Part shown: positions 45,447 through 53,713 of the stretch, in pieces
How the letters are laid out: every line of letters starts with the position of its first letter
Position numbering within the stretch: position 1 is the stretch's first letter
From: Segatella copri
Lineage (GTDB): Bacteria; Bacteroidota; Bacteroidia; Bacteroidales; Bacteroidaceae
NCBI RefSeq assembly: GCF_019249795.2
Contig: NZ_CP156891.1
Coordinates: forward strand, 2,082,501 to 2,146,500
Direction: 5' to 3'
DNA: 64,000 nt
The notes under the pieces: generated by a model
Database searches by the model: none
What the model was told of the DNA's origin: nothing
The model's input: only the letters and a program-made list of their open reading frames with translations
Translations under genes and position numbers: made by a program

Positions 45447-45775
45447 CGTGGATAAGTGGATAACATTCTGCATAAAAACTTGCGTATTTCGTTATCCAAG
45501 TCTTATTCCAGTTTATCCGCAGAGGCCTTTGAAATCTTTTTCTTGTCTCTTAATGCATTAACCGGTTTATCAACATTTCCCCAATTCGGTGCAAAGTTAA
45601 TAAGTTTATATCTTTTTTCGGTCAAAAACTGCGAAAAAGTTTCTAAAAACTTAATAATATCTATGTGGATATCCTCTTTTTGTTGGTTTGAGATAGGTAT
45701 GTGTGGATATTTACAAACTTATTAAAAAGTTATTATTGGGATTTTCCGTACACTTATCCACGCTTTTGTGGAAAA
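45447..45775. other. Candidate oriC: cluster of DnaA-box-like sites
   Basis: The gene-free stretch 45392-45888 holds at least eight 9-mers within one or two mismatches of TTATCCACA. Minus-strand boxes: 45447-45455, 45455-45463, 45664-45672, 45702-45710. Plus-strand boxes: 45492-45500, 45513-45521, 45567-45575, 45754-45762. A weaker one is at 45767-45775. AT-rich runs near 45600-45660 and 45711-45740 could unwind. This density far exceeds chance. dnaA is not adjacent, which is not unusual. Confidence 0.65.
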
Positions 45776-45888
45776 CAAAAAAGAGCAGAAATCCATCAGG
45801 ATATTCTGCTCTCTGGTCTGAGTTATTTATATGGTTGGTTTTGGTTATAGGATTTTCATCTGTTTTTTTCTATTCAATACCTATTTAT

Positions 45889-47282
45889 CAATAGTTCGTT
45901 AATAATTCAATAATGTGCTAAGCAGCTATACGCTGTAAGCACGAGAGATCTTTGAAAATCTTGCTAATTAAAGTTCGGTTCGGGGTGTACCCGCTTGCTT
46001 TAAAAATTCGTTTCACCAGATAAATGTTGGTCATCAGTGACTTGAATGAAGACATAGAATATTTCATTCCCATCTCCTTCATAGTTACCTTGGCAACATT
46101 TAGTGATGTGAACGAAGCATTGAAAGCAAAATCGAGTTTCCACTTATCGCGAGCCTGGCAGTCCATAAGACCAGTATAGCCTTTGGCGTCACGAAAGCAA
46201 AATTCGATCTGGAACCTGGTTCTATAATAAAGAAGTACTTCTTCACCCGAAAGTGAGGTGTCTGTAGAGAAGAATAGTTTCTTCTTGCCATTCGGCATCT
46301 GCCAGATGACAAGTCTAACTTTACACCTGAGTGCCTTGGAATAGGCTATCAAAGTATAAGCTGTTCCTTCTATATCTTTCATCTCCATCTTCTCCATTCG
46401 AGTGAGGTCAAAATTCTTCATATCAATCTTGCCATCCTTGGTCTTTGGGCGACCACGTTTTCCAGTACGTGGACCAGCATAGACATAAAAGAGACAAGCA
46501 TTGTCACGAAAGCGGCTTATCAAAGAGAACCCTTCTTTCTTTATCCCATTAACAAATGTACTTGTAGAGAAGTAAGCATCTGCAACTATGAGGGTTGAGA
46601 GTTTAAGAAGTTCCTTGCGGTAACGCTTAATGACGCTGATATAGAAATCTACCATAGTCTTGTTTCTAAGACTCAGTTCTTTATTACTTAGCGACTGGTG
46701 TGCTTTTAACATCATGCAGTCTTTGGCATCAATATCAATGAGGCCAATACCCATGATTTCGAGACCATGTTTAACAGACTGTGCACATCCCGACCAAAAA
46801 CGACCGATATGTGGAGTCTTCTTGCCAGCTTTGCTGATGTAGCTGGGATCAATGGCAATAGCCCATCTTCCCTGTTTACCAAAGAAGCGCTTGGCAAGTG
46901 AGACATTAAGTTTGAGCCAGTCAATGCTTTTCGACTTTTTTAAGCCGAATGCGTTGCGATAGGTTTGCTCAACATGCGAGCCATACCTCCCCATTTGGGT
47001 GAAATTTATCTTTCTTGGTATTACCATGAACAAAATTATCACCTCGATGAGTATTTTCTCGAAACTTTTTGTTAACTTTGCAGCCGAATCTTCAACTGCA
47101 TCTTTAAAGATATCCATATATTGGTCAAGTCCTGTATTCATATAATTTTGCGTTTGTCGTGATTTGCAAAGTTACTGAAAATCAGCGACTTGACCAACTT
47201 TTTATAGTTAAGTTTTCATAAGAATTTCTTAATATAAGTTATTGATTTACAGACGATTAAATATTAATTTAACGCAGTATTG
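45889..47282 (-). mobile_element. IS4-family element, copy 2 (1394 bp)
   Basis: Same length and termini (CAATAG... ...TATTG) as copy 1, in the same orientation. It is flanked by the 6-bp duplication ATTTAT (45883-45888 and 47283-47288). It landed ~115 bp from the DnaA-box cluster without interrupting a gene. Confidence 0.93.
45918..47141 (-). CDS. IS4-family transposase, copy 2
   Basis: A 407-residue DDE transposase nearly identical to the copy at 24715; a few substitutions are visible, such as HQSLSNKE for HQSPSNKE and ALRCKV for ALKCKV. The YREK signature is intact, so both copies may be active. The scattered differences mean the two copies are not an immediate duplicate pair. Confidence 0.92.
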   Translation of the reverse strand: MNTGLDQYMDIFKDAVEDSAAKLTKSFEKILIEVIILFMVIPRKINFTQMGRYGSHVEQTYRNAFGLKKSKSIDWLKLNVSLAKRFFGKQGRWAIAIDPSYISKAGKKTPHIGRFWSGCAQSVKHGLEIMGIGLIDIDAKDCMMLKAHQSLSNKELSLRNKTMVDFYISVIKRYRKELLKLSTLIVADAYFSTSTFVNGIKKEGFSLISRFRDNACLFYVYAGPRTGKRGRPKTKDGKIDMKNFDLTRMEKMEMKDIEGTAYTLIAYSKALRCKVRLVIWQMPNGKKKLFFSTDTSLSGEEVLLYYRTRFQIEFCFRDAKGYTGLMDCQARDKWKLDFAFNASFTSLNVAKVTMKEMGMKYSMSSFKSLMTNIYLVKRIFKASGYTPNRTLISKIFKDLSCLQRIAA

Positions 47283-47332
47283 ATTTATATATAGGTTTCT
47301 GATATATTATTATATATAGAAGTTCTGATTCC

Positions 47333-48418
47333 CTATCTTTTGTTCAAAACAGAATCAATTTTTTCTGTTACCAGTTCAGGAGAGATATTCTTCATACATG
47401 CGAAGTCTCCCCTAGCGCAAGGCTTGTTACCATAGATACTGCAAGGGCGGCAAGGTAAGTCAAGCTGTACGGCATTGGCAGGATCCTGATGCCAGCCCAT
47501 GAAACCTGCGTATGGATGGGTAGCTCCCCAGATGCTTACTACAGGAGTGTTTACAAGCGATGCCAAGTGCATATTGGCACTATCCATGCTCACCATAACG
47601 TGCAGATGACTAATCAGGATGAGTTCCTGTTTCAATCCGTTAAGATGAGAAGAAGCGTTAATGAGCTGTGGATACTTCTCAGCCCAGTCGTTCATCACTG
47701 GTGTTTCGTCTTTACCTCCACCGAAAAGGAAGATATGAGCGTGTGGATGATTGTGGATAAGTCGCTGGATAACTTTTTCCATCAGTTGTATCGGATATAT
47801 TTTTCCCTCGTGTGCAGCGAAGGGAGCAATACCAATCCACGGCTCTGTTATGTGCTTGTCTTCTAGTGAGATAGCGTTCTCTCCTACTCCGAACACCTCC
47901 TGTGGTAAGATACTTAAATCTCCTTGTTTTCCATCCCCATAGATAGATGTGAAATCCATGTGGATAGGATATCCAAGTTGTGCAAAAACATCAGCATAGT
48001 TTTGGAACGATGTAGGTTGCTGCACAAGTTTTTTACCATTAGAAGCTACCAGCTTGCGTTTTCCCTTGCGATGTTTGTCAATATGTGCAACCTTGAAGTT
48101 ATCCAGGTTGAAGCGCATACGCAGATAATCGGAACGCAGCACGCTATGTAAATCGGCAATTGCTGTAAACTGTTTGGCTATCAATCGGCGATAGAGTGCG
48201 TTGAGTCCTTTCACCCCTTTGTACTCCTCCTTTATATCAGCTTCCATAAAGCCAACGTTAGGAGCCAAGTCTTCAAAGAAAGGACGGGCAAAGGGACGAC
48301 TGAGCACAGTAATTCTAACTTTCGGGTATTGTTTGGCCAAAGATTGAATTACAGGTACGGTCATGGCTACATCGCCCATGGCTGAAAATCTAATTACCAG
48401 GATATGCTCAGTTTTCAT
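47333..48418 (-). CDS. Family 9 glycosyltransferase (heptosyltransferase-like)
   Basis: A 361-residue GT-B enzyme of the ADP-heptose:LPS heptosyltransferase family. The N-terminus ILVIRFSAMGDVAMTVPVIQ and the C-terminal SMDSANMHLASLVNTPVVSIWGA region with the donor-binding Ser/Asp/His are diagnostic. A Cys-rich tail (CRPCSIYGNKPCARGDFACM) is typical of Bacteroidota members. It follows a DUF4254 gene on the same strand, a common pairing. Confidence 0.92.
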   Translation of the reverse strand: MKTEHILVIRFSAMGDVAMTVPVIQSLAKQYPKVRITVLSRPFARPFFEDLAPNVGFMEADIKEEYKGVKGLNALYRRLIAKQFTAIADLHSVLRSDYLRMRFNLDNFKVAHIDKHRKGKRKLVASNGKKLVQQPTSFQNYADVFAQLGYPIHMDFTSIYGDGKQGDLSILPQEVFGVGENAISLEDKHITEPWIGIAPFAAHEGKIYPIQLMEKVIQRLIHNHPHAHIFLFGGGKDETPVMNDWAEKYPQLINASSHLNGLKQELILISHLHVMVSMDSANMHLASLVNTPVVSIWGATHPYAGFMGWHQDPANAVQLDLPCRPCSIYGNKPCARGDFACMKNISPELVTEKIDSVLNKR

Positions 48419-48429
48419 CGTTTTTTTCT

Positions 48430-48450
48430 TCTATATATAATATAAGGTGA
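48430..48450 (+). repeat. Dispersed TATAATAAGGTG repeat, copy 6
   Basis: TCTATATATAATATAAGGTGA just upstream of the GT9 gene, with a 2-nt insertion in the core. Confidence 0.5.
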
Positions 48451-48463
48451 AAAAAGAGAGCCA

Positions 48464-48488
48464 TACCTCTTATTATATAATAAGGTAT
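48464..48488. repeat. Dispersed TATAATAAGGTG repeat, copy 7 (palindromic)
   Basis: ACCTCTTATTATATAATAAGGTAT between GT9 and DUF4254 genes. Left and right arms are inverted copies (CTTATTATA / TATAATAAG), so it could form a hairpin. Confidence 0.55.
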
Positions 48489-48510
48489 ATGCGCTCTCCT
48501 ATCTGTTTTT

Positions 48511-49113
48511 TTATTTCTTGTAGAGTACAGGATTTGTTGAAGGATCGTTGTACATCTTCATCTGTCGGTAAACCTTCATGTATTTGCGTCCAGCCTCGAT
48601 ATCTTCCAAGAGTTGGTCGATAGCTGTAGAAAGGTCTACCTGCTGTTCCAGGAGTACATCCAGTTTGGCTTGGCATTTCGCTTTGTGCTCAGCCGAAGCT
48701 TCCGGGCGTTCCACCTGCTCCTTCATGTGATAAATCTTGAGGGCAAGAATACTCAAGCGGTCAACAGCCCATGCAGGACTCTCAGTGTTGATGCGTGCAT
48801 CATCCAGAACCTTCACGTCTTTGTATGTTTCGCGGAAGTAAGTATCGATTTGCTCAACGAGGTCAGTTCTGTCCTGGTTGCTCTTGTCGATTCTGCGCTT
48901 TAATACGAGTGCTTCAGCCGGGTCTATCTGAGGATCACGGATAATATCCTCGAAATGCCACTGTACAGTGTCAATCCAGCACTTCAGATAAAGGCAGTTC
49001 TCGATGCTACCTTCCTGGTATGGATTATTGATTGGTGTATCAATGTTGTCTTTGATATGATAATCGGCTATCGCCTGATTAAATATCTTATTGGCTTTTT
49101 CTGTAAATGTCAT
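48511..49113 (-). CDS. DUF4254 protein
   Basis: A 200-residue helical cytosolic protein of the DUF4254 family, found next to GT9 genes in Bacteroidota. Recognisable stretches: NPYQEGSIENCLYLKCWIDT near residue 30, QWHFEDIIRDP and PAWAVDRLSILALKIYHM near 110. Function unknown; context suggests help in lipopolysaccharide core synthesis. It has a consensus promoter at 49144-49174. Confidence 0.85.
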   Translation of the reverse strand: MTFTEKANKIFNQAIADYHIKDNIDTPINNPYQEGSIENCLYLKCWIDTVQWHFEDIIRDPQIDPAEALVLKRRIDKSNQDRTDLVEQIDTYFRETYKDVKVLDDARINTESPAWAVDRLSILALKIYHMKEQVERPEASAEHKAKCQAKLDVLLEQQVDLSTAIDQLLEDIEAGRKYMKVYRQMKMYNDPSTNPVLYKK

Positions 49114-49143
49114 AATGGATTTAAATGTTTAATTAATACCGTA

Positions 49144-49174
49144 CAAAAGTAACAAAATAATCTGAAACGACCAA
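49144..49174 (-). promoter_or_regulatory. Promoter of DUF4254-GT9 operon
   Basis: Minus strand: TTG (49172-49174), 20 nt, TACTTTTG (49144-49151), the Bacteroidota consensus, ~30 nt before the start codon. Confidence 0.8.
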
Positions 49175-49253
49175 CAAAAAAGGAAAAAAATGCCAAAAAT
49201 ATGCACAATTAGGGGGTGTTTGTGCACAATAATGCACTTTTTTCGCCAAAATA

Positions 49254-49285
49254 TTTGTTTATCTCAAAAAAAAAGTGTTCCTTTG
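49254..49285 (+). promoter_or_regulatory. Promoter of acpP-fabF-rnc operon
   Basis: TTTG (49254-49257), 20 nt, TTCCTTTG (49278-49285); one deviation (T for A) from TAnnTTTG. Just upstream, 49201-49236 holds two GCACAAT direct repeats and a GTGCAC palindrome that could be a regulator site. Confidence 0.65.
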
Positions 49286-49338
49286 CACTCAGATTTTTAA
49301 TTAGAAATTGATTTATAAACATTTTAAAAGTTACAATT

Positions 49339-49575
49339 ATGTCAGAAATTGAAAGCAAAGTAAAGGCAATTATCGTTGATAAACTCGGTGTTGATGAGGC
49401 TGAAGTTAAGCCAGAGGCAAGCTTCACAAATGATCTTGGTGCAGATTCTTTGGATACTGTAGAGTTGATCATGGAGTTTGAGAAGGAGTTCTCTATCTCT
49501 ATCCCAGACGATAAGGCTGAGAAGATTGCTACTGTAGGTGACGCTATCTCTTACATTGAGGAGAACGCTAAGTAA
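49339..49575 (+). CDS. acpP: Acyl carrier protein
   Basis: A 78-residue acidic protein that carries fatty-acyl intermediates on 4'-phosphopantetheine attached to Ser in [15 protein letters not shown] (near residue 39). Length and four-helix pattern are standard. It lies 22 bp before fabF, so acyl carrier and condensing enzyme are co-expressed. Confidence 0.98.
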   Translation: MSEIESKVKAIIVDKLGVDEAEVKPEASFTNDLGADSLDTVELIMEFEKEFSISIPDDKAEKIATVGDAISYIEENAK

Positions 49576-49597
49576 TTTAGCAGCTAAATTATACTAA

Positions 49598-50860
49598 ATG
49601 GAATTAAAGAGAGTTGTTGTAACAGGTCTCGGTGCTGTGACTCCAGTTGGTAATACTCCTGAGGAAACTTGGGAGAGCCTCCTTGCTGGTAAGAGCGGTG
49701 CTGCGCCTATTACTCATTTCGATACAACCCTTTTCAAGACCAAGTTCGCTTGCGAGGTTAAAGGCCTGAACATCAATGATTGGATTGATCGTAAGGAAGC
49801 TCGCAAGCTTGACCGTTATACCCAGTTGGCTATGATTGCTGCCATGCAGGGTGTAAAGGATGCTAATATCGATCTTGAGAAGGAAGACTTGAACAACGTT
49901 GGCGTTGTATTCGGTGTAGGTATCGGTGGTATCAAGACTTTCGAGGATGAGGTGAAGTACTATGGTACTCACGAGGAGAATGGTCCTAAGTTTAACCCAT
50001 TCTTCATCCCTAAGATGATTGCAGATATCGCTTCTGGTCAGATTTCCATCCACTTTGGATTCCACGGACCAAACTATACTACTACATCTGCATGTGCTTC
50101 TTCAAGCAATGCATTGGCTGATGCCTTCAACCTGATTCGTTTGGGTAAGGCAAACATCATCGTTAGCGGTGGTGCAGAGGCTGCTATCTGCGCTTGTGGC
50201 GTAGGTGGTTTCAATGCTATGCATGCGTTGTCAACACGTAATGATGACCCAGAGCATGCTTCACGTCCGTTCAGCGCAAGCCGTGATGGATTTATTATGG
50301 GCGAGGGTGCAGGTTGCTTGATTCTCGAGGAACTTGAGCACGCTAAGGCTCGTGGTGCGAAGATTTATGCTGAGATGGTAGGTGAGGGCGAGAGTGCCGA
50401 TGCTTATCACATCACAGCATCTCATCCTGAGGGTCTTGGTGCTAAGCTCGTTATGGAGCGTGCACTTGCTGATGCCAATCTGAAGCCAGAGGACATTGAC
50501 TATATCAATGTTCACGGTACATCTACCCACGTAGGTGATATCTCAGAGGCTAAGGCTATCAAGGCTGTCTTCGGTGATGCAGCTTACAAGCTCAACATCA
50601 GTTCTACCAAGTCAATGACTGGTCACCTCCTTGGTGCTGCTGGTGCAGTAGAGGCTATGGCTTGTGTTCTTAGTGTGAAGAACGATATCGTTCCTCCTAC
50701 TATCAACCACGAAGAGGGTGATGATGATCCAGAGCTCGATTACAACTTGAACTTTACCTTCAACAAAGCTCAGAAGCGTGAGGTTCGTGCTGCATTGAGT
50801 AATACTTTCGGATTCGGCGGTCACAACTGCTGTGTAGTATTCAAGAAGTATGCTGAATAA
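49598..50860 (+). CDS. fabF: 3-oxoacyl-ACP synthase II
   Basis: A 420-residue beta-ketoacyl-ACP synthase extending acyl-ACP with malonyl-ACP. Catalytic residues are visible: Cys in TTSACASSSNAL near 168, His in NVHGTSTHVGD near 308 and His in STKSMTGHLLGAAG near 345. The C-terminal NTFGFGGHNCCVVFK is conserved. Its end overlaps the rnc start by 11 nt. Confidence 0.98.
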   Translation: MELKRVVVTGLGAVTPVGNTPEETWESLLAGKSGAAPITHFDTTLFKTKFACEVKGLNINDWIDRKEARKLDRYTQLAMIAAMQGVKDANIDLEKEDLNNVGVVFGVGIGGIKTFEDEVKYYGTHEENGPKFNPFFIPKMIADIASGQISIHFGFHGPNYTTTSACASSSNALADAFNLIRLGKANIIVSGGAEAAICACGVGGFNAMHALSTRNDDPEHASRPFSASRDGFIMGEGAGCLILEELEHAKARGAKIYAEMVGEGESADAYHITASHPEGLGAKLVMERALADANLKPEDIDYINVHGTSTHVGDISEAKAIKAVFGDAAYKLNISSTKSMTGHLLGAAGAVEAMACVLSVKNDIVPPTINHEEGDDDPELDYNLNFTFNKAQKREVRAALSNTFGFGGHNCCVVFKKYAE

Positions 50861-51932
50861 TTTTATAGATAGGATAAAGCTCTCTTTCCGCAAGGATAAA
50901 GAGCTTTATTTGTCTTTATATGAAATCCTCGGTTTTTATCCTCACGACATCAGCTACTACAAGATGGCGCTGTTGCACAAGAGCATCATGCACCGCAATT
51001 CTAAGGGAAAACCAGTGAACAATGAGCGGTTGGAGTTCTTGGGTGATGCGGTTTTGGATGCTGTAGTAGGAGATATCGTGTACCAGCATTTCCCTGGCAA
51101 GCGTGAGGGATTCCTTACCAATACCCGAAGCAAGTTAGTGCAGCGTGATACGCTGAATAAACTGGCACAGGAAATGGGCATCAACCAGCTGATTCTTTCT
51201 AATGGACACAGTTCTTCTCATAACAGTTATATGGGAGGAAATGCGTTCGAAGCTTTGGTAGGTGCCATTTATCTGGACCGTGGTTACGATGCCTGCATGT
51301 ATTTTATGCAGAAACGTATTCTGGCACAAATGATAAACATCGATAAGGTGGCTTATAAGGAGGTTAACTTCAAGAGCAAACTCATCGAATGGAGCCAGAA
51401 AAACCGCGTGAAGCTGGATTTCGTTATGCTAGACCAGCAAAAAGACAAGAATGGTAGCCCGATTTTCACCTATCAGGTTGTACTCGAAGGTGTTGAAGGT
51501 GGAGTAGGAAAGGGCTATTCCAAGAAGGAAAGCCAGCAGGTGGCTTCTAAGACTAGCTTGGAAAAACTGCGCAAAGAACCACAGTATATTGATGCTGTGT
51601 TCACAGCTAAGGCTAACCGCACCAAGATGGAAGAGGAACCTGTTGAAAACGTGCCTAACACAGAAGTGAAAGACGATTTCATCATCTCGCAGGATGCTGA
51701 TGCACAAAACGCACCGGTAGAGGAGAAGCACATCAATGTTTTCAAAGAGGAGGTTTTCACAGAGAAATCTGCCGAAACTGCCCAGGAAACTGAAGTGCAG
51801 GTCGAGATGAAGGATGAAAAGAAGGAGAGTGATGAGTTCGATTTGAGCGACATCACGGCTCAGCCTAAGGAATTATCAAGAGAAGAGATTATTGCCGCTG
51901 CCGAAGCGGCAGCTTTCGGTAACGATGAGTAA
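50850..51932 (+). CDS. rnc: Ribonuclease III with long C-terminal extension
   Basis: A 360-residue double-strand-specific endoribonuclease for rRNA and mRNA processing. The signature NERLEFLGDAVLDAVV near residue 58 and NAFEALVGAIYLDRG near 129 hold the catalytic acidic residues. A dsRBD spans ~170-240 (KSKLIEWSQKNRVKLDF, then GYSKKESQQVASKTSLEKL). Then comes a ~110-residue acidic tail rich in Glu, Asp and Val, ending EIIAAAEAAAFGNDE, which most RNase III enzymes (~230-250 aa) lack. The overlap with fabF suggests translational coupling. Confidence 0.95.
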   Translation: MLNNFIDRIKLSFRKDKELYLSLYEILGFYPHDISYYKMALLHKSIMHRNSKGKPVNNERLEFLGDAVLDAVVGDIVYQHFPGKREGFLTNTRSKLVQRDTLNKLAQEMGINQLILSNGHSSSHNSYMGGNAFEALVGAIYLDRGYDACMYFMQKRILAQMINIDKVAYKEVNFKSKLIEWSQKNRVKLDFVMLDQQKDKNGSPIFTYQVVLEGVEGGVGKGYSKKESQQVASKTSLEKLRKEPQYIDAVFTAKANRTKMEEEPVENVPNTEVKDDFIISQDADAQNAPVEEKHINVFKEEVFTEKSAETAQETEVQVEMKDEKKESDEFDLSDITAQPKELSREEIIAAAEAAAFGNDE

Positions 51933-52139
51933 ACTGTATCTCTTTCCGGATAGAAAATACGATTTAACAGAAGACTCCCATAAGATGGTAAATATCGCCA
52001 CTTATGAGAGTCTTTTGTGTTGTATATTTCCTTTTTGTATACTTTATCTTACCCTTTTGTATTAAAAAATAGTAAAAACTTTCTCTATATCAAAAGTTTG
52101 ATTTACTTTTGCATCTACTTAAATGATATATATCTAGAT

Positions 52140-53648
52140 ATGAGTTTAACAACGATAGTAAGTAACGTCTTCAAACCTCGGCAGAAGGAGTTGGAGAAGT
52201 ATGTCTATGATGCAGAACATTTGCAGCATAAAGTGCTTATGCACCTTATAAATAAAGGAAAAAATACTGAATATGGTGTCAAGCATTTATTAAATACCAC
52301 CAACAGTTATGATAAATTTGCACAGAATATTCCTGTCAATACCTACGAGGAGTTGAAGGGGGATATCGACCGTATGCGTCATGGCGAAAAGGATATTCTA
52401 TGGCCGGGACTGGTAAAATGGTACGCCAAGTCATCTGGCACCACCAACGATAAGAGTAAGTTTATCCCGGTTTCTCATGATGGCTTGCATGGCATTCATT
52501 ATGCCGGAGGTTTTGATGCCGTAGCCTATTATCTGCGCAATAATCCGAAGAGCAGACTCTTTGATGGCAAGAGCCTTATCTTAGGTGGAAGCCATTCGCC
52601 TAACTATAATGTGTCGGATAGTCTGGTGGGTGACCTGAGCGCTATCCTCATCGAAAATATCAATCCGCTTGCCAATCTGGTGCGTGTTCCTAAGAAGTCA
52701 ACTGCTCTCCTGAGCGATTTCGAAGTGAAACGCGACCTTATTGCCTGCGAAACGATGAATAAGAACGTAACCAATATTTCGGGTGTTCCTAGCTGGATGC
52801 TTAGTGTGCTGGTGCGTGTCATGGAACTTTCCGGCAAGAAGCATCTGGAAGAGGTATGGCCTAATCTGGAGGTATTCTTCCATGGCGGTATTGCCTTTAC
52901 TCCTTACCGCAAGCAGTATGAACAGCTCATCACTTCGCCGAACATGCATTATATGGAGACTTATAATGCCAGCGAGGGATTCTTCGGACTGCAGGATGAT
53001 CCGGCAGACCCAGCCATGTCGCTTATGATAGATTATGATGTATTCTACGAGTTTATCCCTATGGACGAATTCGGCAGCGAGAATCCTACCGTTGTGCCTC
53101 TCTGGGGTGTTGAGGTAGGCAAGAACTACGCTATGATCATCACCACCTCCTGTGGCTTGTGGCGCTATCTCATCGGCGATACGGTTCAGTTTACCAGCAA
53201 GAATCCTTATAAGTTTGTCATTACCGGCCGTACCAAGTACTTTATTAATGCATTTGGCGAGGAACTGATTATGGATAATGCTGAGAAGGGATTGGCTTAT
53301 GCCTGCGAGAAGACGGGTGCTCAGGTTTCTGATTATACCGCTGCGCCGGTTTATATGGACAGTAATGCCAAGTGCCGTCACCAGTGGCTCATAGAGTTCT
53401 CTCAGGAGCCAGCCAGCCTCGATGAATTTGCCAGTCTGTTAGACCAGAAGCTGCAGGAAATCAACAGCGATTATGAGGCCAAGCGCTTTCACGACGTTAC
53501 CCTCCAGCATCTGGAGATAGTGAAGGCCAAGCCGGGACTCTTCAATGAATGGCTGAAGAGCAAGGGCAAGTTAGGTGGACAGCATAAGATTCCACGCTTG
53601 AGCAACAGCCGCAAGAACATTGATGAGATGCTCATGATGAACAAATAA
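52140..53648 (+). CDS. GH3-type acyl-adenylate-forming enzyme
   Basis: A 502-residue member of the GH3 auxin-responsive promoter family, ANL-superfamily enzymes that adenylate carboxylates and join them to amino acids in plants. The ATP-binding segment WYAKSSGTTNDKSKFIPVS is near residue 95, METYNASEGFFGLQDD near 270 and LWRYLIGDTVQFTSKNPYKF near 340. Bacterial substrates are unknown. The start at 52140 begins MSLTTIVSNVFK; the longer frame from 52017 is hydrophobic leader DNA. A TACTTTTG -7 box is at 52104-52111. Confidence 0.88.
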   Translation: MSLTTIVSNVFKPRQKELEKYVYDAEHLQHKVLMHLINKGKNTEYGVKHLLNTTNSYDKFAQNIPVNTYEELKGDIDRMRHGEKDILWPGLVKWYAKSSGTTNDKSKFIPVSHDGLHGIHYAGGFDAVAYYLRNNPKSRLFDGKSLILGGSHSPNYNVSDSLVGDLSAILIENINPLANLVRVPKKSTALLSDFEVKRDLIACETMNKNVTNISGVPSWMLSVLVRVMELSGKKHLEEVWPNLEVFFHGGIAFTPYRKQYEQLITSPNMHYMETYNASEGFFGLQDDPADPAMSLMIDYDVFYEFIPMDEFGSENPTVVPLWGVEVGKNYAMIITTSCGLWRYLIGDTVQFTSKNPYKFVITGRTKYFINAFGEELIMDNAEKGLAYACEKTGAQVSDYTAAPVYMDSNAKCRHQWLIEFSQEPASLDEFASLLDQKLQEINSDYEAKRFHDVTLQHLEIVKAKPGLFNEWLKSKGKLGGQHKIPRLSNSRKNIDEMLMMNK

Positions 53649-53713
53649 AACAAGCTGTATGCTTCTTCCGCCTGAAGTTGAAGTAATGCTGCGATATTAA
53701 GAAGATATAAAGA

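Noticed and set aside
45456..45894. Two plus-strand ORFs (89 and 63 codons) beside nadA
   Set aside because: Composition is low-complexity and they overlap the DnaA-box cluster; no homology pattern or promoter supports them.
49197..49236. GCACAAT repeats near acpP as a fatty-acid regulator operator
   Set aside because: The repeats are short and imperfect, and no known regulator site of this sequence is established for Bacteroidota.
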